The position numbers and the translations under genes were made by a program. From the NCBI RefSeq assembly GCF_003660445.1, contig NZ_QZVQ01000007.1:225443-289442 (forward strand): DNA of 64,000 nucleotides, written 5' to 3'. Below, in pieces: positions 7,838 through 17,143 of this stretch (positions are counted from its first letter, which is position 1; each line of letters opens with the position of its first letter). The stretch comes from Croceibacterium ferulae. GTDB lineage: Bacteria > Pseudomonadota > Alphaproteobacteria > Sphingomonadales > Sphingomonadaceae. The notes below the pieces were generated by a model. The model searched no databases. It worked only from the letters and a program-made list of their open reading frames with translations, and was not told where the DNA came from.

Positions 7838-10630
7838 CTATTCCGGGCTGATGCCGAACAGGGCGTAATACCGCTTGGTCGAAGGGGAACGCGCCAGGGC
7901 TTCGCGGATGTCCTGCGCCCCGCCCTCCTCGCCCTTCGCCTGCCGCACCACGCCACGCATGAACAGCGATGATGCCAGGTCCGGGCTGGCCGTCAGCGCG
8001 GCGTTCAGATCGCGCAGCGCGTCATCATACCGGCCCAGCCGGAAATAGCCCATCGCCCGACTATCAAGCACCGGCGGTGACCAGTCGGCCGATTCGACCG
8101 CTTCGGTGCATATCGTGGCCAGCTCCTCCGGCTGGTAGTCCCACGTCGCCTGGTACCAGCAGCGGGCATTCAGCAGCGATGGCTGGCCGGGCCGCTGCGC
8201 CAGCAGCTCGGTGATCCGGGCCAGGCCATCCTCCTTGCGTCCGGCCTGCGCCTCCAGGTCGCTGAGCCGGATCTCGAGCCCGATCTTCTCGTCTCCGGTC
8301 GCAGGCTGGTCCTCCAGCAGGGCGATCGCCTCGTCCGTCCGCCCCATGTAGCGCAGCAGCTCGGCCCGCTGCCCCGCCGCCTGCACGGAAGGGGACAGCG
8401 CCCAGGCCGCCTCGGCATCGGCCAGCGCCGCGTCCATCCGGTCGAGATCGGCATGGAGGCCCGAACGCCACAGATAGGTGTCGGCATCGGGCTCCACCTC
8501 CAGCACGCGGGAAACGTCGGCCAGCGCCCCTTCCCGGTCAAAGGTACCCTCCCGGAAACGGGCGCGGTTGGCGTAACCTTCCATGTCGTCCGGATCGTCG
8601 TCGATCATCGTCTGGTACGCCGCTTCGATCGCCGCCAGGCGGGACCGGTCAGCCGCGCCGGCCATCGCGAAGCGCCGCTGCACCCCCGCCGGCGCGCGCA
8701 GCGTCAGTTCCGGGGTGCCGAACCGCACGGCGCGGCTGCGCTCGGCCGTGGCCTGCTCCGCCGCCATCTCGCCACCCGGCCAGACCGCGCTGTCGGTGAT
8801 CACCAGACGGTCACCGTCCAGCTCGGCTGCCCGGCTGATGGCGATGCCGGCAATCTCTTCGGCAAAGCTCGCGGGCCCCTGCAGGCTGTACCCGTCCGAT
8901 CCGGCAGGCAGCAGGACGGTGATCCGGCTCTTGCCGGCATAGGGACCGGACAGCGCCACCGGGATGTCCCGCCAAGCGGGCCGGGCCCGATCGGGCAGGA
9001 ACTGGAATGCGCTGCTCGGCAGGGCAAAGGCGCGCTTGCCGCGTCGCCGCTCCCACTCCCACGGCGTGGTCATCAGGCCCGTCGCCGTCACCGTCGCTCG
9101 GTTGGTCGCCGCGTCATAGGCCAGATCGTGCGTGATGACCTGCGCTTCGCCCAGCGACTCGTTGACGAAGGCTTGCGCGAACTCGTCCAGCTGCTCGGGC
9201 GAGCCCTGGCCGATGATCGACCGCACCATCGCCGCGTGGGGCCCGGTCAGCTGCCATTCGCCGGTGACCAGCATCGGCAGGTCCAGCCCGGCGCGATGGT
9301 CGAAGGTCACCACCGCCTCATTGTCGAAATAGTCCTGCGGGCGCTGCGCCATCGCCACCAGCCCCGCCCCGTCCTCGCGCAGCGGCAGGGCATGGTGGAA
9401 GCTCGGCACTCCCGCCACGATCGCCATGCTGGCGCCGCTGCTGGTGCCATCCAGCCAGTATTCGGTCCCGGCGATCGTCGCCCGCACGATCACATGGTCG
9501 AACGCGGCCGGCATCGGCAGCAGGTCGGGCACGCCGTCGCCGGTCTGGCTCGCGACGGCGACCGCCTCCGCCTCCACGCCCATCTCGCGCAGCATGGCCA
9601 GCAGCAGCAGCGTCTTGGCCTTGCAGTCGCCATAGCGCATCTCCCAGGTCTGCGCGGGCGCCTGCGGGATGTAGTTGCCGCCGTTCATGCCATTGGCGAG
9701 ATACGCGACCTCGTCCTGCACCAGCCGCAGCGCGGCGACCGCGCGCGCCAGCGGATCGGTTTCGGCCGCCTGGATCGCCGCGACCTGCGCCGCCAGCGGG
9801 CTGCCGGCCGCGATCACGCCGGCGGTGGCATAATGCGGCGCCATCACCCGGCTCACCTCCGGCCAGTCGGCAAAGGTGCCGGCCTGCAGCAGCGGCGGCA
9901 TGCGGTACCGCAGCGGCGCATCCTCCGGCATGTCCGGGCGCTTGGCCAAAGGCAGCGCGACCTCGATCGTGGCGAAGCCCGCCGCCACCTCCGGCTCCGG
10001 CAGCTGCACGCCGCCCGTCGCCTGCCAGCGCACTGCAGATGCTTCCGGCCAGGACAGGCGCACCCGCGCGCGCTGCGCCTGGAACGGCTCGGTCGGCAGC
10101 ACCGCGATCGCCTGCACCTCCCGGTCCAGCGCCTGGTCCGACAGTGTAGTGGTGAAGCTCACCCGCAGCACGTCACCCACCCGCAGGCCCGGCACTGCCA
10201 GCGTGGCGGTGGTCATGCCGTCCAGCGATCGCTGCTCCAGCCCCTGCTCGCGCCGCAGCACCTCGAACTTTGCGCCGCCAGCCAGCACGTCGATCTCCTC
10301 GCGCCCGCGCAGGATCGCGACGCGGTGGACGATCAGGTCGCCCTTGTCCGGTAGCCACGGGGCGACAATGGTGCCGGCCGCGGTCAGCATCTGCGGGTTG
10401 TCGATCCGGATCGCCCGGTCGGCGAAGCTGGTCAGCCGCCCTTCCTCGATCCGGCGCTGATCGTCGAACAGCACGATCGGGGCCCCGGCGCGCTCGGCCG
10501 GCAGATCCAGCGGCACCACCCAGTCCGGCGCCGGCCGGTACAGCACCTCGTCCCCCGCCAGCACGGGCGCACCCGCCGCCCACACCATCAACGCCGCCGA
10601 CACCATCGCCAGCCTGCCGCCCAAGCGCAT
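7838..10630 (-). CDS. Secreted DUF3857 / transglutaminase-like / TPR protein
   Basis: The protein is about 930 residues. A signal peptide covers 1-26 (MVSAALMVWAAGAPVLAG). A DUF3857 region runs from about 55 to 230. A transglutaminase-like core follows, with the triad visible as C336 (RYGDCKAKT), H379 (AAFDHVIV) and D394 (YWLDGTSSG). A DUF3858-like beta region leads to C-terminal TPR repeats from about 690 to 925. GGAGGGG lies seven bases before the chosen ATG and decides the start over an upstream in-frame ATG. The family is common in sphingomonads and bacteroidetes, often near cell-envelope genes. The substrate is unknown. It is convergent with ydbL and divergent from purB (148-base spacer). 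Confidence 0.82.
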   Translation of the reverse strand: MRLGGRLAMVSAALMVWAAGAPVLAGDEVLYRPAPDWVVPLDLPAERAGAPIVLFDDQRRIEEGRLTSFADRAIRIDNPQMLTAAGTIVAPWLPDKGDLIVHRVAILRGREEIDVLAGGAKFEVLRREQGLEQRSLDGMTTATLAVPGLRVGDVLRVSFTTTLSDQALDREVQAIAVLPTEPFQAQRARVRLSWPEASAVRWQATGGVQLPEPEVAAGFATIEVALPLAKRPDMPEDAPLRYRMPPLLQAGTFADWPEVSRVMAPHYATAGVIAAGSPLAAQVAAIQAAETDPLARAVAALRLVQDEVAYLANGMNGGNYIPQAPAQTWEMRYGDCKAKTLLLLAMLREMGVEAEAVAVASQTGDGVPDLLPMPAAFDHVIVRATIAGTEYWLDGTSSGASMAIVAGVPSFHHALPLREDGAGLVAMAQRPQDYFDNEAVVTFDHRAGLDLPMLVTGEWQLTGPHAAMVRSIIGQGSPEQLDEFAQAFVNESLGEAQVITHDLAYDAATNRATVTATGLMTTPWEWERRRGKRAFALPSSAFQFLPDRARPAWRDIPVALSGPYAGKSRITVLLPAGSDGYSLQGPASFAEEIAGIAISRAAELDGDRLVITDSAVWPGGEMAAEQATAERSRAVRFGTPELTLRAPAGVQRRFAMAGAADRSRLAAIEAAYQTMIDDDPDDMEGYANRARFREGTFDREGALADVSRVLEVEPDADTYLWRSGLHADLDRMDAALADAEAAWALSPSVQAAGQRAELLRYMGRTDEAIALLEDQPATGDEKIGLEIRLSDLEAQAGRKEDGLARITELLAQRPGQPSLLNARCWYQATWDYQPEELATICTEAVESADWSPPVLDSRAMGYFRLGRYDDALRDLNAALTASPDLASSLFMRGVVRQAKGEEGGAQDIREALARSPSTKRYYALFGISPE

Positions 10631-10778
10631 ATCCGATCCCCTCCGCGCCACCCCCCGTGGCGCTGCGGCGCATATCACCACGGCCCGCGCCCCTTGGCAA
10701 TCCGCGCCCGCCCCATCCAGCTTGCCAAGCGCCGGGCTGTTCCATAACGGGCGCCTCTACCCGTAATTGGAGCTCCCC

Positions 10779-12098
<1,320 letters not shown>

Positions 12099-12122
12099 TA
12101 GCAAGAGGGAGCGACAAGTCTG

Positions 12123-12485
12123 ATGGGGATCGTGCGCACTGTCCTGTGGGTCCTGCTGCTCGCCGCGCTGCTGCTGTTCGCGGCCAACAACTGGACGCCG
12201 GTGGAGGTGCGCATCTGGGAAAGCCTGGTGCTGGAAACCCGCCTGCCGGCGCTGGTGATCCTCGCCTTCCTGGCCGGGCTGGTGCCGCTGTGGCTGCTGC
12301 ACCGCGCGCGCGTCTGGAACCTGAAGCGGCGCATCGCCTCGCTGGAAAGCGCCGTGCGCACCGCCGCGCTGGCGGCCGATCCGGCGCCCGCGCCATCGCC
12401 GGCCGTCACCGCGCCCGCGACGCCCGCTCCCGCGTCCGTCCCTGCGCCCCCCGGCACGCCCCACCCGTTCGGAGAACCGCTGTGA
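12123..12485 (+). CDS. lapA: LapA-domain inner-membrane protein
   Basis: The 120-residue protein has two membrane helices (about 5-22 and 40-60) around the LapA/DUF1049 motif FAANNWTPVEVRIW. A basic segment HRARVWNLKRRIASLES follows, then a Pro/Ala-rich tail. In enterobacteria LapA pairs with LapB in control of lipopolysaccharide synthesis. The lapA-pyrF-trpF order is frequent in alphaproteobacteria. Its TGA overlaps the GTG start of pyrF. Confidence 0.82.
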   Translation: MGIVRTVLWVLLLAALLLFAANNWTPVEVRIWESLVLETRLPALVILAFLAGLVPLWLLHRARVWNLKRRIASLESAVRTAALAADPAPAPSPAVTAPATPAPASVPAPPGTPHPFGEPL

Positions 12486-13168
12486 GCAACCCCGTCTTCC
12501 TCGCGCTGGACCTGCCCCGGCTGGATGCGGCGCTGACGCTGGCGGGCAAGGTGCGCGGCCATGTCGGCGGGGTGAAGCTCGGCCTGGAATTCTTCTGCGC
12601 CCACGGCCACCACGGCGTGCACGAGGTTGCGCAGCTCGGCCTGCCGATCTTCCTGGACCTGAAGCTGCACGACATCCCCAACACCGTGGCCCGCGCGATG
12701 CAGTCGATCCATGTGCTGGAACCGGCCATCGTCACCATTCATGCCAGCGGCGGGCGCGCCATGATGGAGGATGCCAAGGCCGCCGCGGGCGAACATTGCA
12801 AGGTCGTCGCCGTCACCACGCTGACCAGCATGGACGATGCCGACCTGGCGCAGACCGGCATCGGCGGCAGCGCGCATGATCACGTGCTGCGGCTGGCCGA
12901 CCTGGCGCAGGAAGCCGGCGTCGACGGCATTGTCTGTTCCGGGCAGGAGGTCGCCGCCGTGCACCAGCGGTGGAAGAACGGCTATCTGGTGGTGCCCGGC
13001 CTGCGCCTGCCCGACGGCACGACCGCCGGCGCGGCAGGCGACCAGAAGCGCGTCGCCACCCCCCGCGCCGCGCGCGATGCCGGCGCATCTGTGCTGGTGA
13101 TCGGCCGCCCGATCAGCCGCGCCGCCGATCCGCTCGCCGCCGCCCGCGCGATCGAGACTACGCTCTGA
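12482..13168 (+). CDS. pyrF: Orotidine 5'-phosphate decarboxylase
   Basis: The 228-residue TIM-barrel enzyme makes UMP from OMP. The catalytic Asp/Lys array is visible in FLDLKLHDIPNT (D59, K61, D64). The phosphate-binding C-terminal part reads VPGLRLPDG and VIGRPISRA. The start is GTG (SNPVFLALDLP) overlapping the lapA stop as GTGA. It couples pyrimidine synthesis to the same transcript as trpF. Length and motifs are standard. Confidence 0.95.
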   Translation: MSNPVFLALDLPRLDAALTLAGKVRGHVGGVKLGLEFFCAHGHHGVHEVAQLGLPIFLDLKLHDIPNTVARAMQSIHVLEPAIVTIHASGGRAMMEDAKAAAGEHCKVVAVTTLTSMDDADLAQTGIGGSAHDHVLRLADLAQEAGVDGIVCSGQEVAAVHQRWKNGYLVVPGLRLPDGTTAGAAGDQKRVATPRAARDAGASVLVIGRPISRAADPLAAARAIETTL

Positions 13169-13815
13169 TGCCGGCACCAGCCGTCAAGATCTGTGGCCTG
13201 TCGACGCCCGCCACGCTGGACGCCGCGATCCAGGCCGGCGCCACTCATGTCGGGCTGGTCCACCACCCGGACAGCCCGCGCCATGTCACGCTGGACCAGG
13301 GCGCGAAGCTGCGCGCGCAGGTGCCGGGGCACGTCAAGACGGTGCTGCTGCTGGTCAACCAGCAACCGCAACCCACGCTGGAGGCGATCGCCGCCATCCG
13401 GCCCGATGTCGTGCAGTTCCACGGCAAGGAAACGCCCGAATGGCTGGCGCTGCTGCGCAGCCATGTGCAGGTCGAAGTGTGGAAGGCGTTCGGCCTGCGC
13501 GATGCCGCCGCACTGGAACGATCGCGCAAATATCAGGGCGCGGCCGATCTGCTGCTGTTCGATGCCCCCGCCAACAAGCTGCCGGGCGGCAACGGCCTGC
13601 GGCTGGACTGGACCCTGCTGGACGGTTTCCGCCCCTTCATGCCCTGGGGCCTCGCCGGCGGCCTCAACCCCGGTAATGTGGCGGATGCCATCCGCCGCAC
13701 GGGCGCCCCGCTGGTGGATGTCTCCTCGGGCGTGGAAAGCGAGCCGGGCGTAAAGGATGCCGGCCTGATCCGCGACTTTCTGGCGGCGGCGCGGGCGGTG
13801 GAATCGGCGGGCTAG
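13168..13815 (+). CDS. trpF: Phosphoribosylanthranilate isomerase
   Basis: The 215-residue TIM-barrel protein performs the third step after anthranilate in tryptophan synthesis. The N-terminal KICGL carries the catalytic cysteine (C9). VVQFHGKE and the phosphate-binding LAGGLNPGNV and VDVSSGVE are family hallmarks. Its ATG overlaps the pyrF stop by one base. In many alphaproteobacteria trpF is followed directly by trpB and trpA. Here trpB lies 14.8 kb downstream, beyond the siderophore block. Confidence 0.95.
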   Translation: MPAPAVKICGLSTPATLDAAIQAGATHVGLVHHPDSPRHVTLDQGAKLRAQVPGHVKTVLLLVNQQPQPTLEAIAAIRPDVVQFHGKETPEWLALLRSHVQVEVWKAFGLRDAAALERSRKYQGAADLLLFDAPANKLPGGNGLRLDWTLLDGFRPFMPWGLAGGLNPGNVADAIRRTGAPLVDVSSGVESEPGVKDAGLIRDFLAAARAVESAG

Positions 13816-13819
13816 GCCG

Positions 13820-14050
13820 TCAATCCACGCCCTGCCTGCGCGCGCCGTCAATCATCCGCCGCGCGATCTGCCGAACACGCTCGTCATCCTTCGTTCCGTC
13901 GGTCGCTGGATCGCCAAGATGGTCCAGGCTTCCTTCGATGAAGTCGAGCAGGCCCGGCTTTTGCGCCTCGACATATTCGATCAGCTTGAACAGCACATGC
14001 TCGGTGGCGATCTCCCGCTGGCGGGAGTTCACGACGTTATCGTCGGACAT
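13820..14050 (-). CDS. Small hypothetical protein
   Basis: The 76-residue protein is charged and soluble (MSDDNVVNSRQREIATEHVLF, then KPGLLDFIEGSLDHLGDP and VRQIARRMIDGARRQGVD), probably all-helical. GGAAGGA lies eight bases before the ATG at 14050, which decides this start over an upstream in-frame ATG at 14101. I do not recognise a family. It is convergent with trpF, with only 4 bases between the two stop codons, and follows the nucleotidyltransferase gene on the same strand. It marks the left edge of the accessory block. Confidence 0.6.
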   Translation of the reverse strand: MSDDNVVNSRQREIATEHVLFKLIEYVEAQKPGLLDFIEGSLDHLGDPATDGTKDDERVRQIARRMIDGARRQGVD

Positions 14051-14140
14051 GATTGCATTCCTTCCGCTGGATCTTGCGGTGGAACGAACAAGTGCAATCA
14101 TCGGTCCGTGACGCTCCTGTTGGAAGCGCCACGGTCAGGT

Positions 14141-14857
14141 TCAGGCGGCGACTTCCCGCTCGGCCTCGCCGCGCAGGTAGATGGCCTTCATCGCCATCGC
14201 CACCTCGTAATCCTCATATTCGTCGATATCGATGCCGGACGCCTTGCTGACCTGGTGCATGCAAGGCCTCGGCCCCAGGAAGTACCCCTCGCGCAGCGTG
14301 TCCTCCGTGGACCGCATGTACAGGCCGTTCGTCACGCGGAACCAGTCGGGCAGTTCCTGGCTGATCGTGTGGTTGCGATCCGCGCGATAGTTCAGCGGCT
14401 TCTCGGCATCCCAGTAATATTCCTTCACCAGGTTCACCGAAACCAGGCTGTCATGGGTGCCGGAACCGACGACATCGTCCAGATACATCTGGAATCCGTC
14501 GCGATATTCGTCAGGGCGCATCAGCGGCACCACCACCGTCACCCACGCGAAATGCTCCGTCGGCACATCCTTCACCACGCCGCTGATCACTTCGCTGAAG
14601 GATGCGACATGGCCCGTGCTCAGATAATCGTCGCGCTTCAGGAACTGCACGCCGCTGGCCTCGGCCACTTCGCGGACGCGTTCCGAATTGGAACTGAGGA
14701 AGATCAGGGCAGGATCCTGCACCTGCTTCATCTGCGCGATCTTCCAGTCCAGCAGCGACATCTCTTCGTGGAACGGCAGGAAAATCTTCTCGCGCACGCG
14801 GCTCGATCCCTCGCGCACGGGGATGATGACGGAGATATCCTTGAAGGTATCGTGCAT
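14141..14857 (-). CDS. CMP-sugar synthetase-like cytidylyltransferase (NeuA/KdsB-type fold)
   Basis: The 238-residue protein begins with the nucleotide-binding strand and loop ISVIIPVREGSSRVREK, a variant of the IPARxGSKRxxxKN loop of CMP-acylneuraminate synthetases. ALIFLSSNSERVREVAEASG and STGHVASFSEVI fit the same Rossmann-like fold. Such enzymes activate a sugar acid with CTP for glycan synthesis. No sugar-acid synthase, epimerase or glycosyltransferase is nearby, so the substrate is unknown. The start MHDTFKDI was chosen because the upstream residues are not family-like. A sigma-70-like promoter lies about 105 bases upstream. Confidence 0.7.
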   Translation of the reverse strand: MHDTFKDISVIIPVREGSSRVREKIFLPFHEEMSLLDWKIAQMKQVQDPALIFLSSNSERVREVAEASGVQFLKRDDYLSTGHVASFSEVISGVVKDVPTEHFAWVTVVVPLMRPDEYRDGFQMYLDDVVGSGTHDSLVSVNLVKEYYWDAEKPLNYRADRNHTISQELPDWFRVTNGLYMRSTEDTLREGYFLGPRPCMHQVSKASGIDIDEYEDYEVAMAMKAIYLRGEAEREVAA

Positions 14858-14962
14858 TCTCTCAATCCCCGGCCGGTGTTGATCGCAGCGCGGCACCCTG
14901 CCCTTCGGCACTCCGCCGGACACAGGGCTCGCAATCGTTCAATGAATTCGAGCGCGCGGACA

Positions 14963-14992
14963 AGGTTAGCGGTGCAGGCATAATCGTGTCAA
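14963..14992 (-). promoter_or_regulatory. Predicted sigma-70 promoter of the cytidylyltransferase gene
   Basis: On the minus strand TTGACA (14987-14992) and TAACCT (14963-14968) are separated by 18 bases. Directly upstream of the -35 is a palindrome TGTTGC-n3-GCAACA (14993-15007, same on both strands) that could be an operator. The whole 14858-15109 gap is less GC-rich than its surroundings, as expected for a promoter region. Confidence 0.45.
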
Positions 14993-15109
14993 TGTTGCAG
15001 CGCAACAATCGCCAGCGGATTGCCGCCTTCGCCCTAACAAACAATGGCTTAGCAACCTGTGCGGAGCAGCATTCTAGGCGCGATGGCTACACGTCATGGC
15101 CCTTGCGGC

Positions 15110-15925
15110 CTATGACACCGATGCCATTCGCAACATGCGCGGGATCGCGGCTGACAGGATGGAGGCGTGGTCCTCTTCCGGCAGCAGGCGGAACTGCACC
15201 CGCTCTTCCCCCAGCACGCCCGCCAGCAGCGCGGCAATCTCGCGCGCACCCGTCACCATCTGCCGCGCCTGTCGCCGGGCCAGCGCCTCGGCCGCGCCCG
15301 GCGCCCGCGCCTGCCAGGGCGGCAGAGCATCTTCCCACTCGCCGATGCACACCAGCACCCGCCGGTCTCCACTGGCCCGCGCCAGCGCCTCGTCCAGCAG
15401 CGGTCGGTCCCACCAGGTCGACGGGCTAATCGCGGCATAGGTGCGGAAGGCGGCGGGGGCGGTCGCCAGCACCCACAGTGTGAAGTAGCCGGCCAGCGAA
15501 TGGCCCAGCAGGGTCGCCCTGCTCTCGTCGACCGACACCCGCGCCGCGACCGCCGGCCGCACCTCCTCCAGCAGGAAGCGCAGGAAGCCTCCCGCCCCGC
15601 CCGCGTCCGGCCGATCGTCGCGCGGCGTGGTGAACATCGTCTGCCGCCGCGCGCGGTCGCCATCGGCGGCACTGATGCCGACCACCACCTGTGGCACCAC
15701 GCCGGTCGCGTCGCTCCGCCGGCTCATCCGCCGCATCGCCTCCGCACAGGTGCCAAAACAGCTGGCGCCATCCAGCAGCCACACCGCCGGCCAGCCCGCT
15801 GCAGGGGCCGGGCCATCGGGCACCAGCAGGTCGATCCGGTAATCCCCGGCGATCCAGCTGGTGGCGCCGGGCAGGCGGTAACAATCGTCAGGCACGGTGA
15901 TCTCGTTCTTTACAATCATTATCAT
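15110..15925 (-). CDS. Alpha/beta hydrolase of the siderophore esterase (IroE/Fes/BesA-like) family
   Basis: The protein is up to 271 residues, with the nucleophile elbow GHSLAGYFT and oxyanion-side elements WPAVWLLDGASCFG. The C-terminal His lies in LLPEEDHASILSAA. Esterase-D/IroE-type hydrolases cut trilactone siderophores such as ferric enterobactin to release iron. No clear Sec signal is seen, so a cytoplasmic site is likely. It is divergent from the iron-siderophore binding protein, and the Fur-box match overlaps its first codons. The start is uncertain: ATG at 15925 and 15919 lie in or at the edge of the Fur box, while a GTG about 30 bases downstream (VPDDCYRLPG) is preceded by AACGAG and may be the true start. 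Confidence 0.75.
   Translation of the reverse strand: MIMIVKNEITVPDDCYRLPGATSWIAGDYRIDLLVPDGPAPAAGWPAVWLLDGASCFGTCAEAMRRMSRRSDATGVVPQVVVGISAADGDRARRQTMFTTPRDDRPDAGGAGGFLRFLLEEVRPAVAARVSVDESRATLLGHSLAGYFTLWVLATAPAAFRTYAAISPSTWWDRPLLDEALARASGDRRVLVCIGEWEDALPPWQARAPGAAEALARRQARQMVTGAREIAALLAGVLGEERVQFRLLPEEDHASILSAAIPRMLRMASVS
15910..15924. promoter_or_regulatory. Predicted Fur box between the esterase and ABC binding-protein genes
   Basis: The minus-strand sequence TGATAATGATTGTAA matches the 7-1-7 Fur consensus TGATAAT-n-ATTATCA at 12 of 14 arm positions. It lies in the divergent spacer, about 60 bases before the binding-protein start and overlapping the annotated esterase start. Fur would be expected to repress both genes when iron is plentiful. 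Confidence 0.7.
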
Positions 15926-15984
15926 TTGCGCGAGAGGCGGGCGGCAGGTGAAGCAGCCTGCAGCATCAGGGGGAACGGGGCAAG

Positions 15985-17139
15985 ATGACCATTCGCAGCC
16001 GGGCACGCGGCGCCTTTCTTGCGGTTGCCCTCTCCGGCCTGCTGGCGGGCGGCTGTCAGGATGCCTCCGCGCCCGGGGAAGATGCGGCGGCCAGCCCGGC
16101 CGGCCTCGTCGATGTGCGCGGGCGGCCCATCCAGTTGCGCGGCGCGCTCAGCCAGATCGCGATCGACGATGCCCGCTATTTGGTGGCGCTGGGCCTGATC
16201 CATCCCGATCCGGGTTCGCTGCTGGTCGCCTGGCCGCAGGACGTGAACCGGTTGGGGGAGGAGACCTACCAGCAATTCCTCGCCAAATCGCCCGGCCTCG
16301 CCACCCTGCCCAAGGTCGCCAGCTCCGCCGGCAGCTTCGACCTGGAATCGCTGCTCGCCGCGAAGCCGCAGCTCGCCTTGCTCTCGCTGGAGAGCAATGT
16401 GACCGACACACAGGTCGCCCAGCTCGAAGCCGCCGGCATCACCGTCGCCTTTGTCGACTTCTTCGTCCAGCCGCTGAAGAACCTGGAACGCAGCCTGCTG
16501 CTGCTGGGCGAAGTCACCGGGCGGCAGCGGCAGGCGCAAGAATTCGTCCAGTTCCGCCGCGAACGCATGGACCGTATCGCGAAAGCCGTCGCCACCCTGC
16601 CCGCCGCCGACCGGCCGACCGTGTTCCTGGAGGCACATGCCGGCATGGGCGGTGATTGCTGCAACAGCCCGGGCCGCGGCAATATCGGCGATTACCTGTC
16701 CTTCGTGGGCGGCCACAATATCGGCGCCGATGTGATCGAACAAAGCTTCGGCAAGCTGAACCTGGAATATGTCATCAGCCGCGATCCGGCGGTCTATATC
16801 GGCACCGGCGGCCCGCATCTGGCCAAGGCCAACGGGCTGGTGCTGGGCGCCGCCGTCTCGCCCGAGCAGGCCCGCGCCGCCCTCGCCCGCGTGACCGCGC
16901 GGCCCGGCATCGCCGGCCTGTCCGCGGTGCGCAGCGGCAATGCCCACGGCTTCTCGCACCAGCTGATCAACTCTCCGCTCGACATCGTCGCGGTGGAGAC
17001 CTTCGCCAAATGGCTGCACCCCGACCTGTTCGCCGATCTGGACCCGGCCGCCACGCTGGACACCATCAACCGCCGCTTCCTGGCGGTGCCCTATCGCGGC
17101 ACCTTCTGGGTCGACCTGCCCGCTTCATCCAAGGAGTAA
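15985..17139 (+). CDS. Iron-siderophore ABC transporter substrate-binding lipoprotein
   Basis: The 384-residue protein has a lipoprotein signal (FLAVALSGLLAGGC, lipid Cys near residue 24) and a FepB/FhuD/BtuF-type class III binding fold. RGALSQIAIDDARYLVALGL and later KPQLALLSLESN / LEAAGITVAFVDFF form the first lobe; GNIGDYLSFVGGHNIGAD and YVISRDPAVYIGTGG form the second. An adjacent Cys pair (GGDCCNSPG) is unusual. It binds a ferric siderophore in the periplasm for the permease/ATPase pair at 18672-20511. The gene lies downstream of the Fur box and four bases before the YncE-like gene, so the two are probably co-transcribed. Confidence 0.85.
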   Translation: MTIRSRARGAFLAVALSGLLAGGCQDASAPGEDAAASPAGLVDVRGRPIQLRGALSQIAIDDARYLVALGLIHPDPGSLLVAWPQDVNRLGEETYQQFLAKSPGLATLPKVASSAGSFDLESLLAAKPQLALLSLESNVTDTQVAQLEAAGITVAFVDFFVQPLKNLERSLLLLGEVTGRQRQAQEFVQFRRERMDRIAKAVATLPAADRPTVFLEAHAGMGGDCCNSPGRGNIGDYLSFVGGHNIGADVIEQSFGKLNLEYVISRDPAVYIGTGGPHLAKANGLVLGAAVSPEQARAALARVTARPGIAGLSAVRSGNAHGFSHQLINSPLDIVAVETFAKWLHPDLFADLDPAATLDTINRRFLAVPYRGTFWVDLPASSKE

Positions 17140-17143
17140 GCCG

